A stretch of 61,779 nt of DNA from Rhodanobacter sp. PCA2 (GCF_013620825.1 NZ_NJIC01000019.1:131334-193112), one strand, 5' to 3'; positions 10,729 to 22,625 are shown, counted from the first letter of the stretch. Translations and numbers: made by a program. Notes: generated from the letters alone by a model not told the origin.

Positions 10729-12789
10729 ATGAATCGCGAGATCGCCATCGAATCCGTGCCTCCCGCGCCAACGGCGGCGCCGCACCGGTGCGCCGATGCG
10801 CTGCGCGTGCTGGCGATGGATGCAGTGCAGCGCGCCAGCTCGGGCCATCCAGGCGCGCCGATGGGCATGGCCGACATCGCCGAGGTGTTGTGGCAGCGCT
10901 ACCTGCGCCACAACCCGGCCAACCCGCAGTGGCCTGACCGCGACCGGTTCGTGCTGTCGAACGGCCATGCGTCGATGTTGCTCTATGCGCTGCTGCACCT
11001 GAGCGGCTACGACTTGCCGCTGGACGAACTGAAGCGCTTCCGCCAATGGCGCAGCCATACGCCGGGGCATCCCGAGCACGGCGAAACGCCCGGCGTGGAA
11101 ACCACCACCGGGCCGCTGGGCCAGGGCCTGGCCAATGCGGTCGGCATGGCGCTGGCGGAAAAGCTCCTGGCCGCCGAGTTCAACCGCGACGGCGCAACCA
11201 TCGTCGACCACCACACCTACGTCTTCCTCGGCGACGGTTGCCTGATGGAGGGCATCTCGCACGAAGCGTGTTCGCTGGCCGGGACGCTGGGGTTGGGCAA
11301 GCTGGTGGCGTTCTACGACGACAACGGCATCTCCATCGACGGCGAGGTGCAGGCCTGGTTCACCGACGACACGCCGCGCCGCTTCGAGGCCTATGGCTGG
11401 CAGGTCATTGCCGCCGTCGACGGCCATGACGCCGCCAGCATCGACCTTGCGATCCAGCAGGCCCGCATGGAGCGGGCGCGCCCGAGCCTGATCTGCTGCA
11501 AGACCCGGATCGGCCAGGGCAGCCCGAACAAGGCGGGCACCGAGGCGGTGCATGGCGCACCGCTGGGCGCCGACGAGGTCGCGGCCACGCGCCGCGCGCT
11601 CGACTGGCCGCATGGCGAGTTCGAAGTGCCCGAAGACATCGCCCGCTGCTGGAATGCGCGCGGGCGTGGCGCGCAACTCGAGGCGGAGTGGTGCGAGCGC
11701 TTCGCCCTCTACGAGTCGCGCCATCCGGAGCTCGCCGCCGAGTTCCGCCGCCGCACCGGCCAGGGCGGCGGGTCCGCCGCCGCGTTGCCCTCCGGGTGGG
11801 AGACGGCGCTGGACGACATCGTCGACGGCGTGTACGACGACGCACCCGTCGCCACGCGCAAGGCCAGCCAGCTGGCGATCGCGCAACTCGCGCAACGCCT
11901 GCCGGAACTGCTGGGCGGTTCCGCCGACCTGACCGGCTCCAACCTGACGAACTGGCCCGGCGCGCAAGACGTCTCGTCCGCGCAGCGCGGCAACTACCTG
12001 CACTACGGCGTGCGCGAGTTCGGCATGGCCGCGGCGATGAACGGCATCGCCCTGCACGGCGGCTACCTGCCGTTCGGGGGCACCTTCCTGGTGTTCTCCG
12101 ACTATGCGCGCAACGGCATCCGCATGGCCGCGCTGATGCGCCAGCGCGTCATCCACGTGCTGACCCACGATTCGATCGGACTGGGCGAAGACGGCCCCAC
12201 CCACCAGCCGGTCGAGCATGCAGCCAGCCTGCGCCTGATCCCCAACCTCGATGTGTGGCGGCCCTGCGACCGCACCGAGACCGCGGTCGCCTGGATCGCC
12301 GCGGTCGGCCGCACCGGCGAGGACGGCGGACCGAGTGCGCTGCTGCTGTCGCGGCAGAGCCTGCCGCAGTTGTCCACGCGCGGCAGCGACTGGCGAAGGG
12401 TGTTGCGCGGCGGCTACGTATTGCACGACACAGACGGTGCGAAAGCGATCATCCTCGCGACCGGCTCGGAAGTCTCGCTGGCGGCAGCGGCGCACGAGCG
12501 CCTGGCCAGTTTCGGACTCCCGACCCGCGTGGTGTCGATGCCGTGCACGCGTCGCTTCGACGAACAGCCCGAGAGCTACCGGAACGAGGTGCTGACACCG
12601 GGACTTCCGTGCGTCGCGGTGGAAGCGGGAGCGACCGACTGCTGGTGGAAGTACGTGGGTCGCGGCGGCGCGGTCGTCGGTCTCGACCGGTTCGGTGCCT
12701 CCGCGTCCGCCGGCGAGTTGTACCGGCAATTCGGCATCACCGCCGAAGCCGTCGTCGATGCGGTACTGCGCATCTGCGGCGGAGATTGA
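10729..12789 (+). CDS. cbbT: Transketolase
   Basis: A 686-residue thiamine-diphosphate enzyme that moves two-carbon units among Calvin-cycle sugar phosphates. The start region contains [26 protein letters not shown], and the thiamine-binding motif [13 protein letters not shown] is at about residue 169. The pyrimidine-domain motif [16 protein letters not shown] and the C-terminal transketolase domain are complete. A GAGGAGG ribosome-binding site decides the start. A second, housekeeping transketolase would be expected elsewhere in the genome. Confidence 0.96.
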   Translation: MNREIAIESVPPAPTAAPHRCADALRVLAMDAVQRASSGHPGAPMGMADIAEVLWQRYLRHNPANPQWPDRDRFVLSNGHASMLLYALLHLSGYDLPLDELKRFRQWRSHTPGHPEHGETPGVETTTGPLGQGLANAVGMALAEKLLAAEFNRDGATIVDHHTYVFLGDGCLMEGISHEACSLAGTLGLGKLVAFYDDNGISIDGEVQAWFTDDTPRRFEAYGWQVIAAVDGHDAASIDLAIQQARMERARPSLICCKTRIGQGSPNKAGTEAVHGAPLGADEVAATRRALDWPHGEFEVPEDIARCWNARGRGAQLEAEWCERFALYESRHPELAAEFRRRTGQGGGSAAALPSGWETALDDIVDGVYDDAPVATRKASQLAIAQLAQRLPELLGGSADLTGSNLTNWPGAQDVSSAQRGNYLHYGVREFGMAAAMNGIALHGGYLPFGGTFLVFSDYARNGIRMAALMRQRVIHVLTHDSIGLGEDGPTHQPVEHAASLRLIPNLDVWRPCDRTETAVAWIAAVGRTGEDGGPSALLLSRQSLPQLSTRGSDWRRVLRGGYVLHDTDGAKAIILATGSEVSLAAAAHERLASFGLPTRVVSMPCTRRFDEQPESYRNEVLTPGLPCVAVEAGATDCWWKYVGRGGAVVGLDRFGASASAGELYRQFGITAEAVVDAVLRICGGD

Positions 12790-12895
12790 AAGAACGCCTT
12801 GCCGCCGCGCCGCTGCAGGATGGCGTCGCGGCATCGCCGGACCTGCCTGCGCAGCCGGCCAACCATTTCCCTTCCCGAACCACGAGCCGACGACC

Positions 12896-13909
12896 ATGAG
12901 CCTGATCGCCTTGCGCACCTTGCTGGACCACGCCGCCGAGCACGACTACGGCGTGCCCGCGTTCAACATCAACAACATGGAGCAGATCAACGCGATCATG
13001 CAGGCGGCCGACCGCTGCGATTCGCCGGTGATCCTGCAGACCTCGGCCGGTGCGCGCAAGTACGCCGGCGAACCCATGCTGCGGCGGATGGTCGAGGCAA
13101 CCACCGAAATGTACCCGCATCTCCCCATCGTGCTGCACCAGGACCATGGTGCCAGCCCGGCGGTGTGCCAGGCTTCGATCCGCAGCGGCTTCACCAGCGT
13201 GATGATGGACGGCTCGCTGCGCGAGGACATGAAGACGCCGGCGACGTACGAATACAACGTCGAAGTCACCGCCAAGGTGGTCGAAATGGCGCACGCGGTC
13301 GGCGTGTCGGTCGAGGGCGAACTCGGATGCCTGGGCTCGCTGGAAACCGGGCGCGCCGGCGAGGAGGATGGTTCCGGCGCCGACGGCGAGCTCGATCACT
13401 CGCAACTGCTGACCGACCCGGGGCAGGCCGCCGATTTCGTCGCGAAGACGGGCGTCGATGCGCTGGCCATCGCCATCGGCACGTCGCACGGCGCATACAA
13501 GTTCTCGCGTCCGCCCAGCGGCGAAACCCTGGCGATGGCGCGGTTGAAGGAAATCCACGCAAGACTGCCGAACACGCACCTGGTGATGCACGGTTCGAGT
13601 TCGGTGCCGCAGGAATGGCTGGCGACGATCCGCGAGTTCGGCGGCGACCTCAAGGAGACGTACGGCGTGCCGGTCGAGGAGATCGTCGAGGGCATCCGAC
13701 ACGGCGTGCGGAAGGTCAACATCGACACCGACATCCGCCTGGCGATGACCGGCGCGATGCGCAAGCTGATGGCGCAGAAGCCCGACGAGTTCGATCCGCG
13801 CGCCTTCCTGAAGGCGGCCATGGCCGCGGCCGCCGCGCTGTGCGGGCAGCGCTTCGTCGCATTCGGCAGCGCGGGCCACGCCGCGGGGTTGCGCCGCGCG
13901 CAGCGTTAG
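12896..13909 (+). CDS. cbbA: Fructose-bisphosphate aldolase class II (CbbA)
   Basis: A 337-residue zinc-dependent aldolase of the Calvin-cycle type, which joins dihydroxyacetone phosphate to glyceraldehyde 3-phosphate or erythrose 4-phosphate. Zinc and active-site motifs are [10 protein letters not shown] (about residues 78-87), [12 protein letters not shown] and GTSHGAYKF. The ATG at 12896 matches the family start [14 protein letters not shown] 106-base spacer separates it from cbbT. The TAG stop lies at the very edge of a repeat element (13907-14070), so the element inserted at, or has evolved next to, the operon end. Confidence 0.95.
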   Translation: MSLIALRTLLDHAAEHDYGVPAFNINNMEQINAIMQAADRCDSPVILQTSAGARKYAGEPMLRRMVEATTEMYPHLPIVLHQDHGASPAVCQASIRSGFTSVMMDGSLREDMKTPATYEYNVEVTAKVVEMAHAVGVSVEGELGCLGSLETGRAGEEDGSGADGELDHSQLLTDPGQAADFVAKTGVDALAIAIGTSHGAYKFSRPPSGETLAMARLKEIHARLPNTHLVMHGSSSVPQEWLATIREFGGDLKETYGVPVEEIVEGIRHGVRKVNIDTDIRLAMTGAMRKLMAQKPDEFDPRAFLKAAMAAAAALCGQRFVAFGSAGHAAGLRRAQR

Positions 13910-14070
13910 GGAAGGTCTGATTAATCGGCTGCCTGCTTGTCATTCCTGCGAACGCAGGAATCCAGTGCCTTTGTGTTCCGTGGCTTACAGGCACTGGATG
14001 ACCAGCTTTGCTGTTGTGAAGCGCTTCCAGCCTTCGCTGGGATAACGAGCAAAAATCAGACCATCCTTAG
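13907..14070. repeat. REP/MITE-like element with terminal inverted repeats (copy 1)
   Basis: About 160 bases bounded by inverted ends: GGAAGGTCTGATT on the left and, reversed, GGATGGTCTGATT on the right. Inside are two perfect hairpins: ATTCCTGCG-aa-CGCAGGAAT and CAGTGCCT...AGGCACTG. It fills the gap between the convergent cbbA and zinc-ribbon genes, including the cbbA stop codon. Related copies of the left half occur at 33315-33404 and, inverted, at 33716-33774. No transposase is encoded, so this is a non-autonomous REP or MITE-type repeat. It may also act as a transcript-end hairpin for both converging operons. Confidence 0.75.
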
Positions 14071-14076
14071 CGCGAT

Positions 14077-14297
14077 TCAGCCCCGGCGGTTGCCGCACGC
14101 AGGGCACTCGGTCTCCAGCATCAATCCGTACCAGATGCCCTGGCAACGGCTGCACCAGTGACCGTTGAGATGGGTGTCGCCCACGCCCAGGCGCTGCGCC
14201 ATCCTGCCGATGCCGAGATCCTTCGCCCCGGCGGGGCTGTGCGGCGGCGCAGCGCGCGACCAGGGGAAGGGCAGTACCCGGCTGGAGTCGTCCTGGT

Positions 14298-14301
<4 letters not shown>
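14077..14301 (-). CDS. Small zinc-ribbon protein at the end of the hyp operon
   Basis: A 74-residue protein whose C-terminal part has the ligand set C-X2-C...C-X2-C (HWCSRCQGIWYG and ECPACGNRRG), a rubredoxin-like or zinc-ribbon knuckle pair. Its ATG overlaps the stop of the upstream activator gene, so it is co-translated with it. In hydrogenase operons small rubredoxin-type proteins (HupI/HoxR class) help assembly under oxygen, but this protein is shorter and the spacing differs, so that link is only suggestive. Zinc binding is inferred from the cysteine pairs. Confidence 0.75.
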
Positions 14302-15844
<1,543 letters not shown>

Positions 15845-15848
<4 letters not shown>

Positions 15849-16828
15849 CGTTGTCCCCCCCGCCCGGCGCGCAGCCAGTCGTACCAGGCCTGCATGCCGT
15901 CCCCGCTGCGGCTGGAAACGCGCAGGCAGGCGATGCCGGGGTTGATCGCGCGCGCGTTCGCTTCCGCCTTGTCGGCGTCGAAGTCCACGTACGGCAGCAG
16001 GTCGGTCTTGGTCAGCACCATAAGCTCCGCGGCACGGAACATGTGCGGGTATTTCAACGGTTTGTCGTCGCCCTCGGTACAGGACAATACCACCACGCGC
16101 GCGCCTTCGCCGAGGTCGAACAGGGCAGGGCAGACCAGGTTGCCGACGTTCTCGACGAACAGCAGGCTGCCGGCGACGGGATCGAGGATATCGATCGCGC
16201 GTTCCAGCATGTCGGCCTCCAGGTGGCAGCCCGCCCCCGTGTTCACCTGCACCGCTTTCGCGCCGGTGGCGCGGATGCGCTCGGCGTCGGCGCTGGTTTC
16301 CTGGTCGCCTTCCACCACCGTCATCGGCAGTTCGGCGCCGAGTTCGGACAGCGTGCGCACCAGCAGCGTGGTCTTGCCCGAGCCGGGGCTGGACATCAGG
16401 TTGACGGCGAATACGTCGCTCGCGGCCAGCCTCGCGCGGTTGGAGGCTGCGATGGCATCGTTCTTGCCCAGCAGCGAGGCTTCGAGTTCGATCAGTTCGG
16501 CATCGCTTTCGCGGCCGCTGCGCAGCGCATCATGGTGGTGATGGTGGTGGTTCCCCCCGTTGGAGGGCAGGGACCAGGGCGGGCTCACGGCGGATGCGGA
16601 ACGCCTTGCCGCACCCTCCATTTCCGTGGATGGAGCCGCGTGGTGAGGATGGGCATGCGAGCCGGAATGCGCCGGCAGCATGACGACAGGCAACGGCTGG
16701 TCGTGCCCATGGTCATGGTCGTGGCTGTGCACGACGCGGGTGCCGTCGGGCAGCACGTGCACGTGCTCGCCATGGGCGCCTTCGATGCGCACGCCGTCTT
16801 TCTGGTTGCAGCCGCAGGTCAGGCACAT
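15845..16828 (-). CDS. hypB: HypB, GTPase for hydrogenase nickel insertion
   Basis: A 327-residue G3E-family GTPase that delivers nickel to the hydrogenase large subunit together with HypA. The N-terminus keeps the high-affinity metal motif C2-X2-C5-X-C7, followed by a long histidine-rich stretch (residues 20-100, including six consecutive His at 94-99) that can store nickel. The P-loop SSPGSGKTT begins at residue 147 and [15 protein letters not shown] is the switch region. The ATG at 16828 is fixed by the family start MCLTCGC; it overlaps the end of hypA by ten bases. The long His segment suggests extra nickel storage beyond delivery. Confidence 0.95.
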
Positions 16829-17061
16829 GGTTCCACCTCCATTGCCTTGATGTTGAGCCGGTCGCCCTCGTGTTCGAGGATGTCGAGTTGCGCGCCTTCG
16901 AGCGGGGTGCCCTTCGAACAGACGTCGAAGCAGAAGCGCACCGCGTCCGGCAGGATCGCGCTCCGGGTACCGATTTCCAGCCACACCCTGCGCACGCGCC
17001 TGCCCGCGGCATGCTCGCTGACGATGGCGACGAGGTTGCGGGTGAGGCCGAGTTCGTGCAT
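16819..17061 (-). CDS. hypA: HypA lacking its zinc-binding domain
   Basis: Only 80 residues against about 113 for the family. The N-terminal nickel site MHE and the body up to [16 protein letters not shown] match HypA, and the very C-terminus [11 protein letters not shown] matches the family end, but the intervening roughly 33-residue segment with the two CxxC zinc pairs is absent. The reading frame is intact across the junction, the start overlaps the hypE stop (ATGA), and the stop lies within hypB. HypA carries nickel to HypB; its zinc domain is structural and helps HypB/SlyD interaction. This is either a tolerated in-frame deletion or a minimal HypA working with the unusually His-rich HypB. 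Confidence 0.85.
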   Translation of the reverse strand: MHELGLTRNLVAIVSEHAAGRRVRRVWLEIGTRSAILPDAVRFCFDVCSKGTPLEGAQLDILEHEGDRLNIKAMEVEPCA

Positions 17062-18119
17062 CAGCAGATCCTCGGAAGCTGTTCGCCGAGCAGCAGGTCC
17101 ACGACGCGCTCGCCGCCAAAGCGCGAGCGCATCGTCACCAGCCCCGGGCGTTCCGCATGCACCTCGCCGACCACTGCGGCGTTGCGGCCCAGCGGGTGCG
17201 ACCGCATCGCCGCAAGGAGGCCGTCGGCTTCCTCCGCCGGCACCAGCGCGGCCAGCTTGCCTTCGTTGGCCAGGTACAGGATGTCGAAGCCCAGGATCTC
17301 GCAGGCGCCGCGCACCGCATCGGCGACCGGGATCGCGGCTTCGTCCAGGACGATGCCGAAGCGGCCCTCGCGGGCGAATTCGTTCGTTATCGTCGCCAGC
17401 CCGCCGCGGGTGGCGTCGCGCAGCCAGCGCAGCCCCGGTGCGGCGGCGAACATCGCCTCGACCAGCCCGTTCAGCGGCGCGGCATCGCTCTGCACCGGGA
17501 TCTGCAGGGCGAGGTCGTTGCGCGCGGCCATCACCGCGATGCCGTGGTCGCCAAGCGTGCCGTTGACGATCAGTTTGTCGCCGGGCCGCACCATCCGCGG
17601 CCCGGTGTCGCGGCCGGCGGGGATCGCGCCGATGCCGGCGGTGGTGATGAACAGTCCGTCGGCCGCGCCGCGTTCGACCACCTTGGTGTCGCCGGTGACG
17701 ATGCTGACGCCCGCTTCTTCGGCCGCCCGCGCCATGCTCGCCAGCACTTCGCGCAGCGTTTCGACGGGCAGGCCTTCCTCCAGGATCAGCGCGCAGCTCA
17801 GATGCTTCGGCACCGCGCCGCCGACGGCGAGGTCGTTGACCGTGCCGCAGACCGCGAGCCGGCCGATGTCGCCGCCCGGGAAGCGCAACGGCGAGACCAC
17901 GAAGCTGTCGGTGGTGAAGGCGAGGCTCTCTCCGTGGCCGAGCAGGCTGCCGGCGATCCGCGCCTGGTCCTCCAGCGGAGCGAGCAGGCCGTTGTCGAAC
18001 GCCGGCACGATGACCTCCTCGATCAGCTCGCGCATCGCGCGGCCGCCGGCGCCGTGGGCGAGGGTGATGTGCTGGTCGCGCCAGTGGTCGACGGCCCGGG
18101 GCTTGGCGACCGCGTTCAT
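17061..18119 (-). CDS. hypE: HypE, carbamoyl dehydratase of cyanide-ligand synthesis
   Basis: A 352-residue PurM-like ATPase that dehydrates the carbamoyl group on its C-terminal cysteine to thiocyanate, the source of the CN ligands of the [NiFe] site. The protein ends in PRIC, as required, with the reactive Cys352 at the very end. ATP-binding motifs HGAGGRAM and [11 protein letters not shown] are in the N-terminal half. It overlaps hypD upstream and hypA downstream by four and three bases. Confidence 0.96.
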   Translation of the reverse strand: MNAVAKPRAVDHWRDQHITLAHGAGGRAMRELIEEVIVPAFDNGLLAPLEDQARIAGSLLGHGESLAFTTDSFVVSPLRFPGGDIGRLAVCGTVNDLAVGGAVPKHLSCALILEEGLPVETLREVLASMARAAEEAGVSIVTGDTKVVERGAADGLFITTAGIGAIPAGRDTGPRMVRPGDKLIVNGTLGDHGIAVMAARNDLALQIPVQSDAAPLNGLVEAMFAAAPGLRWLRDATRGGLATITNEFAREGRFGIVLDEAAIPVADAVRGACEILGFDILYLANEGKLAALVPAEEADGLLAAMRSHPLGRNAAVVGEVHAERPGLVTMRSRFGGERVVDLLLGEQLPRIC

Positions 18120-19243
18120 GCGACTTCCTCCACCGCATGCGTCGAATACTGGTAATAGGCCGCGCATGCGCCCTCGCTGGACACCATCAGCGCGCCGAGC
18201 GGCGTGCGCGGCGTGCAGGCCTTGCCGAACACCTTGCACTGCTGGGGCTTCAGCACGCCCTTGATGACTTCGCCGCACTGGCACGATTTCGGGTCGGCGA
18301 TCTTCGCGTTCGGCACGGTGAACTTGCGTTCGGCGTCGAACGCGGCGTAGGGCGCGCGCATGCGCACGCCGGAATGGTCGATCGAGCCCAGCCCGCGCCA
18401 TTCGAAGAACTCGCGCAGTTCGAACACCTCGGCGATGGCCTGCATGCCGACCCGGTTGCCGTCCGGGTCGACCAGCCGCGCGTACTGGTTCTCCACGCGC
18501 GGCCGCTTCTCCAGCAACTGCCTCAGCACCATCCACAGCGACTGCAGGATGTCGTTCGGTTCGAAGCCGGAGATCACCAGCGGGCGGTGGTAGCGCTCGG
18601 CGATGAAGCGGAACGGGGCGCTGCCGGTGACCATGGCGACGTGCCCGGGGCCGATGAAGCCGTCGATCCGCATGCCCGGCGAATCCAGCACCGCCTTGAT
18701 CGTCGGCACGATGGTGATGTGGTTGCAGAACAGCGAGAAATTCTTCAACCCGCGGCGCTTCGCCTCCAGCACGGTCATCGCGGTCGACGGCATCGTGGTC
18801 TCGAAACCGAGGCCGAAGAACACCACCTCGCGATCCGGATGCTGTTGCGCCAGCGACAGCGCGTCCAGCGGCGAATACACCATGCGCACGTCGGCGCCGT
18901 TGGCGCGCGCCTGCAGCAGGCTGAGCTTCGAGCCGGGCACCCGCATCGCGTCGCCGAAGGTGGTGAAGATCACCTCCGGCCGCTGCGCGATCGCGATGCA
19001 GTCGTCGACGCGGCCCATCGGCAGCACGCAGACCGGGCAGCCGGGGCCGTGGACGAATTCCAGCGACTTCGGCACCAGGTCCTTCAGCGCATAGCGGAAG
19101 ATCGAATGGGTGTGGCCGCCGCAGACTTCCATCACCTGCACCGGGTTCTGCTCGGTCGCGCCGAGCTGGTCCAGGCAGGCGGTGACTTCGCGCAGCAACG
19201 CCTTCGCGGTCGAAGGGTCGCGGAATTCGTCGACGAATTTCAT
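18116..19243 (-). CDS. hypD: HypD, scaffold for Fe(CN)2CO assembly
   Basis: A 375-residue iron-sulfur protein that with HypC assembles the Fe(CN)2CO moiety. Conserved motifs are CGGHTHS (Cys41), GPGCPVC (Cys69 and Cys72), FGLGFETTMPSTA and the [4Fe-4S] cysteines in CQCGEVIKG, FGKAC and EGACAAYYQY near the C-terminus. All expected cysteines are present. The start overlaps the SIS gene stop by four bases. Confidence 0.96.
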   Translation of the reverse strand: MKFVDEFRDPSTAKALLREVTACLDQLGATEQNPVQVMEVCGGHTHSIFRYALKDLVPKSLEFVHGPGCPVCVLPMGRVDDCIAIAQRPEVIFTTFGDAMRVPGSKLSLLQARANGADVRMVYSPLDALSLAQQHPDREVVFFGLGFETTMPSTAMTVLEAKRRGLKNFSLFCNHITIVPTIKAVLDSPGMRIDGFIGPGHVAMVTGSAPFRFIAERYHRPLVISGFEPNDILQSLWMVLRQLLEKRPRVENQYARLVDPDGNRVGMQAIAEVFELREFFEWRGLGSIDHSGVRMRAPYAAFDAERKFTVPNAKIADPKSCQCGEVIKGVLKPQQCKVFGKACTPRTPLGALMVSSEGACAAYYQYSTHAVEEVA

Positions 19244-19962
19244 GCCGCACCTCCGTCTTGCGCTTCGGTTCGCGCCGCCGCGCCCCCGGCCGGCCCGCGA
19301 TCGCTGGCGAGCAGCGTGTGCACCAGGTCCCAGAGGATGTGGTAGATCGCCACATGGGTTTCCTGGATGCGATGGATGCTGTCGCTGCCCACGCACAGGC
19401 ACAGGTCGACGTAGCCGGCGCGCGCCATCTCGCCGCCGTCGCTTCCGGTCAGCGCGATGGTGCCGGCGCCGAGCTGCTTTGCCGCCTCCAGCCCGCGCAG
19501 CACGTTGCGCGAGTTGCCGCTGGTCGACACGCCGATGGCGCAGTCGCCGTTGCTGACGAGGCCCAGCACCTGGCGTTCGTAGATGTTGTCGATGCCGACG
19601 TCGTTGCCGACCGCGGTGATCATCGCCATGTCCTGCGCCAGGTTCTGCGCCGGCAGCGCCGGCCGGCCGGCGGTGACCGGGTGCGAGAACTCGACCGCGA
19701 TATGCGCGGCGTCGCAACTCGAGCCGCCGTTGCCGAGGGTGAACAGGCGGCCGCCGTTGCGGTAGCAATCGGCGACGATGTGCGCGGCGCGGACCACGTC
19801 GGCGCCGTGGGCCTCGAAGAAGGCCTGCTTCACGACGAGGCTTTCGCCGGATTTCTGCCGCACCGAGTCGAGCAGCGCGGCGTCGATCGCGTGCGGATCC
19901 GGCGTGGCGTGCGGGGCCAGGTGCGGATAGAACGAAGCGAGTTGTCCGGAAGTCGTGTTCAT
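19240..19962 (-). CDS. SIS-domain (GmhA-like) protein in the hyp operon
   Basis: A 240-residue sugar-isomerase (SIS) domain protein close to phosphoheptose isomerase: FTLGNGGSSCDAAHIAVEFSH and GVSTSGNSRNVL are the phosphosugar-binding loops. It lies between hypC and hypD with overlapping ends, so it is an integral part of the hydrogenase maturation operon. SIS proteins recur in actinobacterial-type hydrogenase clusters, where their job is unknown. A heptose-pathway role is less likely here given the context. Fold secure, function open. Confidence 0.85.
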   Translation of the reverse strand: MNTTSGQLASFYPHLAPHATPDPHAIDAALLDSVRQKSGESLVVKQAFFEAHGADVVRAAHIVADCYRNGGRLFTLGNGGSSCDAAHIAVEFSHPVTAGRPALPAQNLAQDMAMITAVGNDVGIDNIYERQVLGLVSNGDCAIGVSTSGNSRNVLRGLEAAKQLGAGTIALTGSDGGEMARAGYVDLCLCVGSDSIHRIQETHVAIYHILWDLVHTLLASDRGPAGGAAARTEAQDGGAA

Positions 19963-20243
19963 GTCGTTGCCTCCACTCCACGTAGCGCCGCCGCCTCGGC
20001 CTGAGCCTCGCCGAGCGCGTGCAGCAGATCGAGGGTGATTTGTGCTTCCTTCTCGTCGATCCGGCTCATCGCGAAGCCGACGTGGACCAGCACCCACGCG
20101 CCGACGACGTCCTCCGCTGTCTCGCCGTCGCGGATCACGCAGGCGATGTTGACCTCGCGACGCACGCCGAGCACGTCCACCAGCGCGAGTTTCGCTTCCG
20201 TGTTGGTGACTTCCGCGATCTGTCCCGGGATTCCAAGGCACAT
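19959..20243 (-). CDS. hypC: HypC/HupF chaperone
   Basis: A 94-residue hydrogenase assembly chaperone that carries the Fe(CN)2CO group with HypD and keeps the large subunit open. It begins MCLGIPGQI, with the essential Cys2. The ATG at 20243 is decisive because Cys2 must follow the initiator Met; an in-frame GTG two codons upstream would bury it. A GGAGGGGG ribosome-binding site lies just upstream. Ends overlap the SIS gene by four bases. Confidence 0.95.
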   Translation of the reverse strand: MCLGIPGQIAEVTNTEAKLALVDVLGVRREVNIACVIRDGETAEDVVGAWVLVHVGFAMSRIDEKEAQITLDLLHALGEAQAEAAALRGVEATT

Positions 20244-20255
20244 GTCCACCCCCTC

Positions 20256-22625
20256 CTAGTTGTTTCTGGCCAGCGCGATCAGCGCCTGCCCGAACGCCAG
20301 CCCGCCATCGTTGGCCGGCAGCCGGCCGGGCAGGAGCGCGCGCAGGCCGCGCTCCCGCAGGCAGGCGACCACGCGCTCGGCCAGCACCTTGTTCTGGAAC
20401 ACGCCGCCGGACAGGGCCACGGTGTCGTAGCCCAGTTCGTCGACGAACTTGCTTGCCATCATCGCCACCGCGTTGGCGAAACCGCGGTGGAAGCGCGCGG
20501 CCATCAGCGCCGCCGGCGTGCCGAGGACCATGTCGCCGAGCAACGCCTGCCACATCGCCAGCGGCTCGATGTACGGCAGCCCCTTGCCCTTGTCGAGGCG
20601 CGGGATCTGGAACGGGTAGTCGAGTTCGCCATCCTCGGCCAGGTGCTCGTCGCGGATCGTCGCCTCCATCCGGATCGCCGCCTCGCCCTCGTAGGCAACC
20701 CGTTCGCGGCAGATGCCGATCGCCGCGGCGACGGCATCGAACAGGCGCCCGGCGCTGCTGGCCAGCGGCGCGTTGGCGCGGTTCCCGATCATCGCGGAAA
20801 GCAGGTCGCGCGGCCTGGATTCGAGGAAACGGCAGAGCTCCAGCCCGGAGAAGTTCATGGCGAACCGCGCCCACCCCATCTCGGCCATGATGTGCGCGTA
20901 GGTGTTGCGCCACGGCTCGCGCGAGGCGAGGTCGCCGCCGATCAGCGCCACCGGCTTCAGCGTGCCGACGCGGGTGCATTCGGCATAGTCGCAATGCAGG
21001 AACTCGCCGCCCCACAGTTCGCCGTCTTCGCCCATGCCGAGGCCGTCCAGCGCGATGCCCAGGACCTTGCCGCCGTCGCGCGGCCAGCCATGCTCGCCGA
21101 GGCAGGCGGCGATGTGCGCGTGGTGGTGTCCCACGGACACGCGGCGCGACGCGTATCGGCGTTCGGCCAGCTGCGTGCTGGCGTACTGGGGGTGCAGGTC
21201 GCAGGCGACCAGGTCGGGTTCGAAGTCGTAATAGCCGAGGTAATCGGCCAGCGCGCGTTCCCAGTCGGCATGGCATGCGGCGTCGTGCAGGTCGCCGATG
21301 TGCTGCGACAGCACGCACTGGCCGTCGCGGAGCAGGGCGAAGGTGTTCTTCAGGTCGCCGCCCAGCGCCAGCACCTGCGTCCTGGCGTCGAAGCCCCGCG
21401 GCAGCAGCAGCGGCGCCGGCGCATAGCCGCGGGCGCGGCGCATCACGCGGAACCCGCCGGCGACCACGCGACCGACCGAGTCGTCGACGCGGCGGGCGAT
21501 CGGGCGGTTGTGGTCCAGCACCCAGTCGGCGCAGTGCGACAGCCGCGACGCGACCTGTTCGGCGTCGATCGCCTGCGGCTCGTCGCTGAGGTTGCCGCTG
21601 GTCAGCACGATGGGCGCGCGGCGGCGGCGCATCAGCAGGTGGTGCAGCGGTGTGTTCGGCAGCATCACGCCGAGCGTCGACAGGCCCGGTGCGATGCCGG
21701 ACGCCAGCGGCGGCGCGTCGTCGCGGCGCGGCAGCAGCACGATCGGCGCCTGCGGACTGGTCAATGCGGCTTCGGATTCCCCGTCGATGACGCAGTACTC
21801 GCGCAGCATGTCGAGGTCCTTGACCATCAGCGCGAACGGTTTGGCTTCGCGGTGCTTGGTCGCGCGCAGCTTCGCGACGGCCGCCTCGTTCGCCGCGTCG
21901 CAGGCAAGCTGGTAGCCGCCCAGGCCCTTCACCACGACCGTTTCGCCCTTGCCGAGCAGCGAGGTCGCTGCATCGACCTCGTCGAGGAAGCTCAGCGCGT
22001 CCAGCGCGAAGGCCTTGCCGTCCATGCGCCGCAACGTCGCCCGCGGGCCGCAGGCGTGGCAGGCCGTCGCTTCGGCGTGGAAGCGGCGGTCGTCGATGTC
22101 GGCGTATTCCTTCGCGCAGTCCTTGCACAACGGAAAAGCGGCGAGCGTGGTGTTGTTGCGGTCGTATGGCGTGTGCACGAACACCGACAGGCGCGGGCCG
22201 CAGTCGGTGCACGCGGTGAACGGATAGCGATAGCGGCGCGAGAACGGGTCCAGCGTTTCCGCGACGCAGTCCGGGCAGGCCGCGAGGTCGGGGGCGATGC
22301 CGAGGCCGGGTTGCGCCGAGGTGCTGGCGACGACGCGGAAATCGGCCGGCGCACCGGCGCCGGGCAGGGGCTCGGTCTGCAATGCGTCGACACGGGCGCC
22401 GCCGCGGTGCAGCGAGCGCACCGCGTCGACGAAGGCGGCGAGGTCGTCGGTCGCGGCAAAGGCTTCGATGACGACGGCGGTGCCTTCGTTGCGTACCGTG
22501 CCGGTGACATGGTGATCGCGCGCCAGCCGCAGCGTCGCCGGGCGGAAGCCCACCCCCTGGACGATGCCGCGGACATTCAGGCGCAGGCCTTCGGCATTCG
22601 CGACGGCAACCGATTGCGGGCTCAT
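20256..22625 (-). CDS. hypF: HypF, carbamoyltransferase
   Basis: A 789-residue multidomain protein that converts carbamoyl phosphate to the carbamoyl adenylate passed to HypE. In order: acylphosphatase domain (RGIVQGVGFRP at 19-29), zinc fingers with four CxxC pairs (about 105-185), YrdC-like domain (GLGGYQLACDAANEAAV) and Kae1-like domain with the metal motif GHHHAHIAACLGEHG and the C-terminal ALSGGVFQN. The start overlaps the NHL gene stop (ATGA). Length is normal for the family. Confidence 0.96.
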   Translation of the reverse strand: MSPQSVAVANAEGLRLNVRGIVQGVGFRPATLRLARDHHVTGTVRNEGTAVVIEAFAATDDLAAFVDAVRSLHRGGARVDALQTEPLPGAGAPADFRVVASTSAQPGLGIAPDLAACPDCVAETLDPFSRRYRYPFTACTDCGPRLSVFVHTPYDRNNTTLAAFPLCKDCAKEYADIDDRRFHAEATACHACGPRATLRRMDGKAFALDALSFLDEVDAATSLLGKGETVVVKGLGGYQLACDAANEAAVAKLRATKHREAKPFALMVKDLDMLREYCVIDGESEAALTSPQAPIVLLPRRDDAPPLASGIAPGLSTLGVMLPNTPLHHLLMRRRRAPIVLTSGNLSDEPQAIDAEQVASRLSHCADWVLDHNRPIARRVDDSVGRVVAGGFRVMRRARGYAPAPLLLPRGFDARTQVLALGGDLKNTFALLRDGQCVLSQHIGDLHDAACHADWERALADYLGYYDFEPDLVACDLHPQYASTQLAERRYASRRVSVGHHHAHIAACLGEHGWPRDGGKVLGIALDGLGMGEDGELWGGEFLHCDYAECTRVGTLKPVALIGGDLASREPWRNTYAHIMAEMGWARFAMNFSGLELCRFLESRPRDLLSAMIGNRANAPLASSAGRLFDAVAAAIGICRERVAYEGEAAIRMEATIRDEHLAEDGELDYPFQIPRLDKGKGLPYIEPLAMWQALLGDMVLGTPAALMAARFHRGFANAVAMMASKFVDELGYDTVALSGGVFQNKVLAERVVACLRERGLRALLPGRLPANDGGLAFGQALIALARNN

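Noticed and set aside
12695-12895. N-terminal extension of the aldolase frame into the cbbT end
   Set aside because: The extension is antiphase to the transketolase coding sequence and has no aldolase similarity; the ATG at 12896 gives the family N-terminus.
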